DNA from: Bin5 sp022821545
GTDB lineage: Bacteria > Chloroflexota > Anaerolineae > Caldilineales > Caldilineaceae
Direction: 5' to 3'
Assembly: GCA_963664085.2 (NCBI GenBank)
Contig: CAXXLO010000002.1
Span: 4,216,001 to 4,280,000 of the forward strand
Length of the DNA stretch: 64,000 nucleotides
Shown: positions 35,355 to 43,617 of the stretch, piece by piece
Position numbering within the stretch: position 1 is the stretch's first letter
Layout of the letters: each line of letters begins with the position of its first letter
Position numbers and translations under genes: made by a program
The notes under the pieces: generated by a model
What the model was told of the DNA's origin: nothing
The model's database searches: none
The model's input: only the letters and a program-made list of their open reading frames with translations

Positions 35355-36443
35355 TCAAACTCTGTGCTCTTCTAGCGCATCCCAGTCAAACTCAATGCCA
35401 TGACCGGCTCTATCGGGCGCAACGGCAGCCCCTTCTTCGATGTGCAGTGGATTGCGAATAAAGCTGTCCAGCCCAAACCCATGCGCCTCCAGGTAAGAGC
35501 TGTTGGGAATCGCGGCCAGGAGATGCACCTGAAGATCGTGGACGCCGTGCGTGGTCACGGGCAGGTTGCAGGCTTCGGCCAAATGGGCAACTTTGAGCCA
35601 CGGCGTAACTCCACCCAAGGTAGCCACATCCGGTTCAGGAAAAGAGATGGCGCCGTGAGCGATCATCTGCTGAAACTCATAGACAGTGTGGAAGTTTTCT
35701 CCGGTGGCGATCGGAAGACCGCCTTCACGTGCGATGCGCGCATGGCCTGCCACGTCGTCGGGAATGGTCGGTTCCTCCAGCCAGAACAGATTGTACTCTG
35801 CCATGCCGCGTGCGGCGCGAATGGCCTCGTCAACCCGCCAGCGCATATTTGCGTCGGCCATGAGGGGAAAGTCGGCGCCCAGGCAGTTGCGCATCGCCGC
35901 CACGCGTTCGACGTCTTCAGAAAGTTGATCGCGGCCAACTTTCATCTTTATGGCGCGGAAGCCTTGCGCCTGGAAATCATCTGCCTGTTTCAGCAGGGCG
36001 TCCAACGAAAACTGAAGGTCAATGCCGCCGGCATAGACTGGGACCCGGGGATCATGGCCTCCCAGCAAACGCCACCAAGGTTTCGCTTGCGCTTTACCGC
36101 GCAGGTCCCACAGGCCGATATCCAGGGCGGCCAGCGCAAATGAGGCAGCCCCGCCCCGCCCGACAAAATGCACGTGCCACCACATTCGTTCCCACAGGCG
36201 TTCAATGCGGTCAGCATCTTCCCCGATAAGGGACGGCGCCAGGTCGTCGCGAATCAGGGCCAGAATGGCAGACCCGCCAATGTCGCCAACACAGTAGGTA
36301 TAACCCATACCTTCCAGGCCGTCGGCAGTCCCGATTCGAGTTACGATGAGTCCGAAGTGGGACATGTCACCGTGTGTAGAGTCCGACAGGACGACCGGTA
36401 GCGGGATCCTGTAATGTTCACAACGAATCTGCGTAATCTTCAT
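35355..36443 (-). CDS. Mandelate racemase/muconate lactonizing enzyme family protein
   Basis: The 362-residue enolase-superfamily protein has the complete catalytic set. K166 and K168 (AIKMKVG) supply the general base. D197 (MADANMRW), E223 (WLEEP) and E249 (TGENF) are metal ligands. D272 and H299 (TTHGVHD) form the His/Asp dyad. That pattern predicts racemisation or dehydration of a hydroxy acid. The flanking genes (MDR dehydrogenase, NAD-dependent epimerase, PfpI, HAD) suggest a sugar or sugar-acid pathway. It is separated by only six bases from the epimerase gene, so it is the third gene of an operon. Confidence 0.92.
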   Translation of the reverse strand: MKITQIRCEHYRIPLPVVLSDSTHGDMSHFGLIVTRIGTADGLEGMGYTYCVGDIGGSAILALIRDDLAPSLIGEDADRIERLWERMWWHVHFVGRGGAASFALAALDIGLWDLRGKAQAKPWWRLLGGHDPRVPVYAGGIDLQFSLDALLKQADDFQAQGFRAIKMKVGRDQLSEDVERVAAMRNCLGADFPLMADANMRWRVDEAIRAARGMAEYNLFWLEEPTIPDDVAGHARIAREGGLPIATGENFHTVYEFQQMIAHGAISFPEPDVATLGGVTPWLKVAHLAEACNLPVTTHGVHDLQVHLLAAIPNSSYLEAHGFGLDSFIRNPLHIEEGAAVAPDRAGHGIEFDWDALEEHRV

Positions 36444-36449
36444 TTCAAT

Positions 36450-37307
36450 TCAATCCCCCAAAACCGGCTTCCGCGGCACAAAACCAAGCTCATCCCGGAT
36501 CCTTGAAATGTCGTAAACGGGATCCTTCTCACAGCCGGGCTGTTCATAGTGAGAAAAGTCGATCTCATCGGCATCGCTGCCGTACCATGAGCGCAACAGC
36601 TGCGGAACCGGAACGGCCGTGCAGGCTTGGCTTCCAACCGCATTGAGAATCCGTACACCGGGTTTGACCGGCGCCTCGGCCGCAGCCATCAGACAGCGTA
36701 CGGTATCACTCAATAACATTACCGAGATCTTCCCCATCCCCCAGATAGGTACGGGTCCGGGTTCGGCCGGCGCCGGTTGACGTTCGTCCGGAGCAATGCT
36801 GGCCAATCGCAGGTTGATAAAGTCCAGGGAACTGTTCTGCCTGGACAGGTATCTTGTTACCTCCTCCATCATGTACTTGGAGAAGCCATAGCCATCGCGG
36901 TCCAGGCAGGGGTGTTCGTCGGGCATGGGTAGCTGAAGAGGGCGGAAGTCGACCGACTGCATTCCGACGGCGGCGATTGAACTTGCCAAGACAAACTTGC
37001 TGCAGCCTCGGTCGATGAGGTAACGCAGAAGGTGGTGCGTGCCTGCGACATTGACGCGCAGACCGTCCTCCTCGGAACAACCGCCCGTCACAGCAGCGAG
37101 ATGAATCAGAATGTCGATTCCCTCGAATGGGTCCAGCATATTGAGTGCGTTCGGGTCCGAAAAATCGCCCTGCAAATTCGTCGCGCCCTGTACTGCGGAA
37201 GGGCTGCGGGAAAGGCAGATCAGATCGTACGCCTTGTTTCGTGCAATCGAAGTTGCCAGCGCATTTCCTATGAATCCACTTGAACCTGTGATGAGAATTC
37301 TACGCAT
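36450..37307 (-). CDS. NAD-dependent epimerase/dehydratase (extended SDR)
   Basis: The 285-residue extended SDR begins with the cofactor turn LITGSSGFIGNAL (residues 4-16). It has the catalytic tyrosine/lysine pair in GYGFSKYMME (about 147-156) and an upstream LASSIAAVG segment for the serine. It may act on an NDP-sugar or, given its neighbours, on a free sugar acid (uronate-dehydrogenase-like). The start at 37307 (MRRILITG) fits the family; the in-frame extension to 37343 overlaps the MDR gene stop. Confidence 0.88.
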   Translation of the reverse strand: MRRILITGSSGFIGNALATSIARNKAYDLICLSRSPSAVQGATNLQGDFSDPNALNMLDPFEGIDILIHLAAVTGGCSEEDGLRVNVAGTHHLLRYLIDRGCSKFVLASSIAAVGMQSVDFRPLQLPMPDEHPCLDRDGYGFSKYMMEEVTRYLSRQNSSLDFINLRLASIAPDERQPAPAEPGPVPIWGMGKISVMLLSDTVRCLMAAAEAPVKPGVRILNAVGSQACTAVPVPQLLRSWYGSDADEIDFSHYEQPGCEKDPVYDISRIRDELGFVPRKPVLGD

Positions 37308-37339
37308 TTTCTCTACTCTTCTTTCGCGGCGACAATAGG

Positions 37340-38347
37340 TCAACTCCAGCGAATCACCGCCCCAAAAAGATCGGGCAGTTCATCCCGGTTAATCTTTGCA
37401 TACATATCCGGCGCCTCCGAGGCCTTCACTCGATGCGTGATCGTCTTTTCCCAGGGAATGGCGCCCGCAGCGATATTTTTCAGCACTGCTTCCCGGCATG
37501 GAGCCAGCCCGTCGTTGCAGGGAAAGAATGCGGTAAGCTGTTTCGCGTGAGGCACGAGATAGTTGAAGGAGACCGGCTCTTTTCCATAGTGACCTAGGAA
37601 AACAAACTTCCCCCGCAGGCGGGCCAGAGGGAACGCGAGGTCCAGGCAGGAGGGATTTCCGCTTCCTTCGAAAACCACATCGGCGCCGCCCGGTTGAAGC
37701 TCCTGCACTCGCGCCGTAAGCTCGTCCGGGGACATGCCATCCGCGTTGATTGTATGCGTTGCCCCCAACGCCTGAGCCATCTCCAGCCGACTGGCATTGA
37801 GGTCAATTGCGATGGTTACGGCGCCGCGCAGACGCGCGGCCGCCAGCGCACCGAGACCGATGAGACCAACGGCGTGAAATGCCACTACGTCGCCCATCCG
37901 GACGCCCGCCATATCGACAGCGTTGTAGCCAACCGCAGGCATAACAAAGAGCGCCCCCGTAGCGTCATCCACCCCATCGGGAAGACGTTCGACCTCCGCA
38001 TCCTCCGGCATAAGAGCATAGGAGGCATGGGCGCCTGAACAGATCGTTACCGGCTGATCTTCGACTCGCATAGGAATATAGTTGCGGCGGTAGTACACTT
38101 TGTCGCCAACATCGAACTTTGTTACCCCAACGCCGACTTTCTCCACACAGCCAACGGCCTGGTAGCCTGTACTGATCGGGTAGGGGCCATAGCTGATCTT
38201 GTTGCGAATCACGGCGAATTCCGTGCCCACACTGACACCGGACCAGAGACAGCGAACAAGCAGGTCCGAGGGCGCGAGCTCAGGAATGTCGAATTCCTGC
38301 AGCGAGAACTCCTGCCGGGCCGTACAGATGAGCACACTACTCTTCAT
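37340..38347 (-). CDS. Medium-chain dehydrogenase of the GTE (non-CGTD) type
   Basis: The 335-residue MDR protein has SGVSVGTEFAVI (about 36-47) in place of the zinc-ligand CGTD motif and GYQAVGCVEKVG afterwards. The Rossmann segment is AFHAVGLIGLGALAAARLRGA, where the second glycine position is atypical. VVFEGSGNPSCLDLAF is the conserved strand after it. It is the first gene of the minus-strand cluster down to the HAD gene, so it likely oxidises the sugar or polyol fed into that pathway. Confidence 0.88.
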   Translation of the reverse strand: MKSSVLICTARQEFSLQEFDIPELAPSDLLVRCLWSGVSVGTEFAVIRNKISYGPYPISTGYQAVGCVEKVGVGVTKFDVGDKVYYRRNYIPMRVEDQPVTICSGAHASYALMPEDAEVERLPDGVDDATGALFVMPAVGYNAVDMAGVRMGDVVAFHAVGLIGLGALAAARLRGAVTIAIDLNASRLEMAQALGATHTINADGMSPDELTARVQELQPGGADVVFEGSGNPSCLDLAFPLARLRGKFVFLGHYGKEPVSFNYLVPHAKQLTAFFPCNDGLAPCREAVLKNIAAGAIPWEKTITHRVKASEAPDMYAKINRDELPDLFGAVIRWS

Positions 38348-38563
38348 GATGGAGCCGCCTTCCCAAAGAAGCGTGTGGAATGTTTGCGCCGGACAGTTTC
38401 CGCACCGCCGATATGTCCGGGAATTCGAGAGACTGATGTCTTCCTGCCGAATTCAAGTAATGGCAGCTTACTAAAGGAGGCCCGAACTGTCAATGACCCC
38501 GGTATTTGCGGCCCTGCGGAAATCTGGAATCTCCGCGTTTTGTGAGAAAATGGCGATTGTCGT

Positions 38564-38586
38564 GCGGCCGCTTCCCCGGGGGCCGC
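38564..38586. other. GC-rich inverted repeat upstream of the GT39-like gene
   Basis: GCGGCC and GGCCGC form a 6-bp stem around an 11-base C-rich loop, 54 bases before the ATG at 38641 in a 293-base divergent gap. It could be an RNA hairpin or a protein-binding site. Confidence 0.3.
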
Positions 38587-38640
38587 GAACAGGCTTCTTT
38601 GGCCTGGGGAATCCCCTGGCCCTTCCTCGGAGCGATATGA

Positions 38641-40812
38641 ATGTTCGAGAGTTTGATAGCGGCTCTTCACTCTTCCGCTAGTCCGGAGGCGCAAAAGTCA
38701 AGCCGCCGCCTTTTGCATCTGGCTACAGTCTTTATCATTGCGTTCCTGGCGCTCGTCGTCGTCATGCTTCGTCTTTACCGACTGAACGAGCTGCCGGCGG
38801 GGATTCAGGTCAGCGAGGCCTTGAACGGGGTGGACGCTTTGCGCGTACTCAACGGCGAACATGCCGTTTTCTTTCCTTCCGAGTTCAGCGGCCACGAAGG
38901 ACTGGTCGTCTACCTGATTGCGCTCTCGATTTCTCTCCTGGACCGGACCGACCTGGCGCTGCGCTTGCCCACGGCGCTGGCCAATGCCGCAACTGTCTTT
39001 GTCGTCTTCTGGCTAGGCCGGCTGCTCTTCGGTAGAGATGAATCGGGCGCAGCCACACCGTGGCGCGGCATATTCATAGGCGGGTTTGGCGCCTGCCTGA
39101 TGGCGGTCTCGATAGGACAGACGGTCCTGGGGCGCACGGTCTTTCGGGCCAATCACTTACTTCTGCTGATTTCCCTGTGCCTGGCCTTGCTGTGGTGGGG
39201 CTGGAGGGAGCGAAGCTGGTGGGCGGTTACCTTGGCCGGCGTCTGCGCCGGACTGGTCCAGTACACCTACATACCTGCGCGTTTCACGCCATTCCTTTTC
39301 CTCGTCCTTGGCTTGAGCTTCCTGCTACCCCGTAGATTTGCGAGCCCGAGTAGTCTGAGGTCGGAACTCCCCTGGATTCTCAACTTTGGAGGAACGGCCT
39401 TGCTGGTGGCTGCGCCAATACTTATCTTTTTTGCTTCCCATCCTGAACATTTCCTGTTGCGCAGTAACGCGATCTCTGTCCTTCAGCCGCATGTCAACCA
39501 GGGAAACCTATTTAGCGTCTTCCTGGATAACGTGATCTGGCATTTGGCAGCCTTTGGCTTTAAGGGAGATGTAAGCTGGCGCCATAACTTTGACGCCCAG
39601 CCAATGCTCAATCCATGGGAGGCATTCTTCTTCTGGCTCGGCGCAGGCATCGCATTGTGGCGCTGGCGGCGGCCATCGTGCCGACTCCTGCTTCTCTGGC
39701 TGGCTTTCCTGCTCCTGCCCGCAGTGATAGCCAGAGACTACGCCCCGAACACGCTGAGAATGCTTGGCGCAACACCGGCCGTCTATTTGGTTATGGCCTT
39801 CGGTCTCTGGGAAGCCTTTCAATTCGCAAGGAAGCGGCTTTTCCCGTCGCGAGTTGCCGAGAGCGCCGCTGCTCTGGGAGCCGTCGCGGTGGTTGTGGTA
39901 TCAGTTCAGGGAGTTTCCACTTTCCGTAACTACTTCGGCGTCTGGGCATTCGAACGGGGCGTTCAATTTGCATACGAAGTGCCCTGGTCGGACTTCGCGC
40001 GTACACTCGACGCTTTGCCTTCATCCGAAGGGGAACTCTACCTGATCCCAAACTCACTGGACCATCCCAGCTTTGACTACATCTACAGGGGGGACGCCTC
40101 AACCTTCTACTTTCCCCGGGAAACTGCAGATCTTGGTTTCCTGGCCTCAGAAATCGAGTCAGCCCTAGCCGGGATGGAGAATCCGACTGCAGTCAAGGTG
40201 GTTCAGTTGAACAATGTGCATGTTGGCTGGATAGGCAATGACACGGGCCGCGTAGCAGTTCTTCTGGGCAAATACGCCCGGCTTGACGGCGTCGAACATT
40301 ACAATGATTTCCATGTCCTCAACTTCAGCGACCTCTCCCTGGAGCGCCGCTGGACATTCTATGAGCGTTTGCAATCTTTGACCGTACAATACGATGGCGG
40401 GATTTCACTGATGGGTCTCGCCTTCGGGCAGGGCCCGGAGGAGTATACAGCCGCAAGACCAATTGAACTTAGAAAGGACAAGCCTCTTTGGATCGCATTG
40501 AATTGGGAGACTGTGCCGGACCTGGAGGTCGACTTTTCCGTGTCGATACGTCTGCAAAACAGTGCAGGGGAGGTCGTCTTTCAGGAAGATTCGCTCCTGT
40601 GGAATCCGCTGCACAGGCCGACAAGCGATTGGACGCCGGGTGAAAGGATAGATTCCCTGTACCGGATCAGCGTGCCGCCTGACAAACCGGCCGGCGACTA
40701 CGAACTTAGGCTCGTCGTCTATAATACGGAGTCTCTGGTTCCAACCGTCCAGGTTGGTGTTTGGGAACCTGAGTTGACACTGGCGGTAGTGAGAATAGAG
40801 GAAAGCGACTGA
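38641..40812 (+). CDS. Family 39 (PMT-like) glycosyltransferase with C-terminal extracytoplasmic domain
   Basis: The 723-residue membrane protein has a first helix at about 27-47 and an acid-bearing first extracytoplasmic loop. RLPTALANAATVFVVFWLGRLLFGRDE follows (two conserved stretches), then about 11-12 helices in total up to about residue 440. Dolichyl- or undecaprenyl-phosphate-sugar-dependent transfer outside the membrane is expected from the family. Residues from about 450 are extracytoplasmic, and the final beta-rich domain (about 600-720) resembles that of the membrane protein at 31522-33744. The ATG follows GGAG at an eight-base spacing. Confidence 0.83.
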   Translation: MFESLIAALHSSASPEAQKSSRRLLHLATVFIIAFLALVVVMLRLYRLNELPAGIQVSEALNGVDALRVLNGEHAVFFPSEFSGHEGLVVYLIALSISLLDRTDLALRLPTALANAATVFVVFWLGRLLFGRDESGAATPWRGIFIGGFGACLMAVSIGQTVLGRTVFRANHLLLLISLCLALLWWGWRERSWWAVTLAGVCAGLVQYTYIPARFTPFLFLVLGLSFLLPRRFASPSSLRSELPWILNFGGTALLVAAPILIFFASHPEHFLLRSNAISVLQPHVNQGNLFSVFLDNVIWHLAAFGFKGDVSWRHNFDAQPMLNPWEAFFFWLGAGIALWRWRRPSCRLLLLWLAFLLLPAVIARDYAPNTLRMLGATPAVYLVMAFGLWEAFQFARKRLFPSRVAESAAALGAVAVVVVSVQGVSTFRNYFGVWAFERGVQFAYEVPWSDFARTLDALPSSEGELYLIPNSLDHPSFDYIYRGDASTFYFPRETADLGFLASEIESALAGMENPTAVKVVQLNNVHVGWIGNDTGRVAVLLGKYARLDGVEHYNDFHVLNFSDLSLERRWTFYERLQSLTVQYDGGISLMGLAFGQGPEEYTAARPIELRKDKPLWIALNWETVPDLEVDFSVSIRLQNSAGEVVFQEDSLLWNPLHRPTSDWTPGERIDSLYRISVPPDKPAGDYELRLVVYNTESLVPTVQVGVWEPELTLAVVRIEESD

Positions 40813-40993
40813 GACAAGCCATCAGTTCGCTTCGACCACCGCCGAAGCCCCGTAGAGCCGCCCTTGACGGACTGTCGCGCGTTGCGCAGATATGAGTTTA
40901 CTGTGAGCTTGCCGCAAAAAACTGGGCCACAAGCTAAGGTGTATAATGGAGCGCCTCCCAATTCCTCAGTGACTGGTTGATCGGCATGACGGG

Positions 40994-41002
40994 TGCTATA
41001 AT
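40994..41002 (+). promoter_or_regulatory. Extended -10 promoter for the leader RNA and fchA-folD
   Basis: TGC followed by a perfect TATAAT (40997-41002) forms an extended -10. The -35 is weak. A second TATAAT at 40942-40947 preceded by TG lies upstream without a good -35. Transcription from the first would start near 41009, giving a leader of about 185 bases before the GTG at 41193. Confidence 0.5.
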
Positions 41003-41017
41003 CGCTCCTGGGCAGGA

Positions 41018-41136
41018 GCAGGCCGCTTCTGACGAAACAGAATTGGGAGTAGCAATCTCTAACGATTGCGGCCTGCATACAGTCCTGAAGTGAGAATGGT
41101 AAGGACTATGACGTGAACGCCCCCAAGACCTGCGTC
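41018..41136 (+). ncRNA. Candidate structured leader RNA (possible riboswitch) upstream of fchA-folD
   Basis: In the 380-base gap 40813-41192 a chain of nested inverted repeats is visible. GCAGGCCGC (41018-41026) pairs perfectly with GCGGCCTGC (41068-41076). Inside it are TTCTG/CAGAA (41027-41042) and AATC/GATT (41054-41067). After it come AGTCCT/AGGACT (41081-41107) and ACGC/GCGT (41117-41135). The unpaired GGGAGTAG and the later CCAAGACCT resemble the two conserved ends of the yybP-ykoY (Mn2+) riboswitch, but the closing P1 helix of that class is not formed and the downstream genes do not fit. Known folate riboswitch consensuses were not recognised. Regulation of one-carbon genes is inferred only from position. 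Confidence 0.4.
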
Positions 41137-41192
41137 TAAGGGAAGGGAGCGGAGCACTTTTACTCGATTCTATCGGTTAGAGAGGACGAAGT

Positions 41193-41840
41193 GTGACAGA
41201 TTTGGATACAGGTGGGACTCCAATCGAGACATTCCTGAATGACCTGGCTTCAGGCGAGTCGACGCCAGGTGGAGGCGCGGCCGCGGCTCTGACCGGCAGC
41301 CAGGCGGCAGCGTTGCTGAGCATGGTCTTGAACTTCACAGTCGGTCGCAGGAAGTACGCAGCCGTAGAGGAAGAGTTGAGAGGTCTGCTGCTGCGAACCG
41401 AAGAGATGCGGGCGGAGCTTCTTTTATACGCAGACAAGGACGCCGAGGCGTTTGGCGCGGTGGCCGCCTGTTACTCGATGCCCCGTTCCACCACGGAAGA
41501 GAAGGACGCCCGGACCAGGGCAATGCAGACGGCACTGCGCGAGGCCGCAGAGGTGCCTTTCGCGATCGCCGCGCTGTGTGCCGATCTATTGGAATTGGCC
41601 TCCCCGGTTGCTGAGAAGGGCAATTCCAATATCGCCAGTGATGCGGCGACAGCCGCCCACCTGGCCCATGCTGCCCTGTACAGTGCCCTCGTTAACGTTG
41701 ACATTAATCTGAAGTATCTCAAAGACGAAACCTTTGTTTCCAGAATGCAGGCAGAGATGGCGGAATTGAAGGCATCTGCCGAGAGCAACTACATCGCCGC
41801 CCGCGCTGCATGCACAAATGTCCTGGGCGTAGAGATATGA
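41193..41840 (+). CDS. fchA: Cyclodeaminase/cyclohydrolase family protein (FTCD C-terminal-like)
   Basis: The 215-residue, mostly helical protein matches the formiminotransferase-cyclodeaminase C-terminal family. It has TPGGGAAAALTGSQAAALLSMV (two adjoining motifs, about 24-45), SPVAEKGNSNIASDA and a helical tail. Homologues in acetogens and methylotrophs act as methenyl-tetrahydrofolate cyclohydrolase. The start is GTG at 41193 with GAGGA upstream. The stop overlaps the folD start by four bases (ATGA). Because the coupled FolD lacks cyclohydrolase residues, this protein probably supplies that activity rather than formimino-THF deamination. Confidence 0.87.
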   Translation: MTDLDTGGTPIETFLNDLASGESTPGGGAAAALTGSQAAALLSMVLNFTVGRRKYAAVEEELRGLLLRTEEMRAELLLYADKDAEAFGAVAACYSMPRSTTEEKDARTRAMQTALREAAEVPFAIAALCADLLELASPVAEKGNSNIASDAATAAHLAHAALYSALVNVDINLKYLKDETFVSRMQAEMAELKASAESNYIAARAACTNVLGVEI

Positions 41841-42697
41841 CCGCACAACTTTTGAAAGGCCGACAACGCGCTAAGCAGCTGCAGGCCGAACTGTCAAGGG
41901 ATTTCTCAGAGCTGGCCGCAGCTACAGGCGTGCAGCCGGCTCTGGCCGCCTTGCAAGTAGGCGCGGACCCGGCCGCGGCAGGATACTTGCGCGCAATTCG
42001 CCGCGCCTGTCAGGGTGTTGGCGTTGCTCTACTGCCCGTTGTGCTTGATGAAGAGAGCAGCCCGGCAGAGGTCCAGGCGGCGTTGGCTGCGCTGAACGAT
42101 GACAACGCCGTTCATGGAATTATGGTGCTGGAGCCGCTGCCGGATCATGTGGACAGTTCCCAACTGATTGACGTCTTGAGCCCGGAAAAGGACGTGGACG
42201 GCGTTCATCCGCTAAACGCGGGAAGGCTGGCCGCGCAGCGACAGCCGCACTTCGTGCCGGCCACTCCTGCCGGAGCCGTAATGTTGCTGGAAGATGCCGG
42301 TGTGGCCTTCAAGGGCAAAAAGGCGGTCGTGATAGGGCGTAGCGACATCGTAGGAAAGCCGATGGCCCTCTTGTTGCTTCACCGACATTGTACGGTCACG
42401 ATCACCCATAGCCGCACCGAGGACCTGCCCTCGGTTGCCCGCGAGGCAGACATCCTTTGCGTAGCGGTGGGACGCCCGGCAATGGTAACGGGTGACTGGA
42501 TAAAGCCTGGCGCTACTGTCGTTGATTTTGGTACGACCTATGTGGGTGGTTCCGTGAAGGGGGATTGCGAACAGGCGGGTGTAGAAGCCGCGGCGGGACT
42601 GTTTACGCCGGTCCCGGGCGGAACGGGTCCCATGACGAACGTGATGCTAATGCACAATTTGCTTAGCGCTTACCGACGTCTCGTCTCTTCGGCCTGA
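41837..42697 (+). CDS. folD: FolD-like methylenetetrahydrofolate dehydrogenase lacking cyclohydrolase residues
   Basis: The 286-residue protein is a clear FolD homologue: VGADPAAAGYLRAIRRAC (about 41-58), KDVDGVHPLNAGRL (118-131), VVIGRSDIVGKPMALLLL (164-181) and PVPGGTGPMT near the end. At the active site Tyr50 is kept, but the catalytic lysine four residues later is Ile54. The conserved glutamine of the VQLP motif is Leu98. The aspartate of KDVDG is present. In bifunctional FolD the lysine is required for cyclohydrolysis, so this enzyme is probably a dehydrogenase only, with FchA doing the other step. The start at 41837 overlaps the fchA stop. Confidence 0.9.
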   Translation: MTAQLLKGRQRAKQLQAELSRDFSELAAATGVQPALAALQVGADPAAAGYLRAIRRACQGVGVALLPVVLDEESSPAEVQAALAALNDDNAVHGIMVLEPLPDHVDSSQLIDVLSPEKDVDGVHPLNAGRLAAQRQPHFVPATPAGAVMLLEDAGVAFKGKKAVVIGRSDIVGKPMALLLLHRHCTVTITHSRTEDLPSVAREADILCVAVGRPAMVTGDWIKPGATVVDFGTTYVGGSVKGDCEQAGVEAAAGLFTPVPGGTGPMTNVMLMHNLLSAYRRLVSSA

Positions 42698-42699
42698 CA

Positions 42700-43446
42700 T
42701 CAGTGTCCCAGAATCTCGACACTGTTTTCGCGTGGATGGTGGTTGAGCTCGCTCTCTCCAAAGCTGTTCAGCAGGGTCCTCACCTTTTCCAGGCGGACCT
42801 GGAGGCGAGGTTCCTTGCACTTCCACTCTCCCCTTACCTGGTTGCAAACTAGCAGCGAATCGCCCCAGATACTGAGCATCGCGGAACCCGGCTCGGTCTG
42901 GCGTTCCTTCATCCGTTCGCGCACCGTTTCCAGTCCCGCGATGAGAGTGTCGTACTCGGCTTCGTTGTTGGTTACCTGGTCCCCGAAGTTCAATTGAATG
43001 ATTTCGCGCGGGTATCCCGGCCAGTCAAGCGCGAAGCTGCCGTAGCCTTCTCCGGGGTTGCCGCGGCTTCCTCCATCAAATACGATCTGTATCGGATCTT
43101 TCATAGTCTCTTCCTGCATGGAAGGGGCTGAAGGTTGAACTGTACTCGTTTGACCTGCAGCACCGGCGGCGGAATGTACGTTGCCTGGAGAACCGTTGTC
43201 CGATTTCCGGGGTCGGTCGGCTGGTCTTGGCGGTTCTGGCTGTTGGGGCTCCCTGTCCGCCCGTAGCCTGCTTCTTTCAATGCTTGGCGGGGAAACCGAG
43301 AGCGCGATTCTCAATGGATTCCTGTCCGACAGCAGCTCCTCAGATTCAATCAGCCCCATAACCTTTAGTTGGCGAAAGAGCGATCGCCTCTGCCCGGTAG
43401 ACAGTCTTCCTATCTGGCTGACAAGCCGGTCCAGATTTCTGCCCAT
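42700..43446 (-). CDS. Ribonuclease HI-family protein with N-terminal extension
   Basis: The C-terminal domain (about 118-248) is RNase H fold: IVFDGGSRGNPG with D124, TNNEAEY with E164 and GDSLLVCNQV with D196. The protein ends HHPRENSVEILGH. The fourth catalytic aspartate normally follows this region; here only E244 is available and the usual following helix is missing. Activity may be altered. Residues 1-40 form a small helical domain, followed by a Pro/Arg-rich linker to 115. An internal Met at about 115 could start a short form. It converges with folD two bases away. Confidence 0.85.
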   Translation of the reverse strand: MGRNLDRLVSQIGRLSTGQRRSLFRQLKVMGLIESEELLSDRNPLRIALSVSPPSIERSRLRADREPQQPEPPRPADRPRKSDNGSPGNVHSAAGAAGQTSTVQPSAPSMQEETMKDPIQIVFDGGSRGNPGEGYGSFALDWPGYPREIIQLNFGDQVTNNEAEYDTLIAGLETVRERMKERQTEPGSAMLSIWGDSLLVCNQVRGEWKCKEPRLQVRLEKVRTLLNSFGESELNHHPRENSVEILGH

Positions 43447-43617
43447 TTCCGCCCGCCTCGGCTCTTCCGGTCCTCAATTACATTCAGATGTACTTGATTC
43501 CAATACAGGGAAGTTGAACCTGGATGCTGCTGAAGTTCAAGAGAGTCTTGACAACGGCGTCCCGGCACAGCGAGAGGAGAACACACGGGAGAGTCTCGTT
43601 GAGAATGCAGAGGGTTG

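Noticed and set aside
41043..41136. A yybP-ykoY (Mn2+) riboswitch call for the fchA leader
   Set aside because: Only the two end motifs resemble that class. The P1 stem does not close and the genes downstream are folate genes, so I report only a candidate leader RNA.
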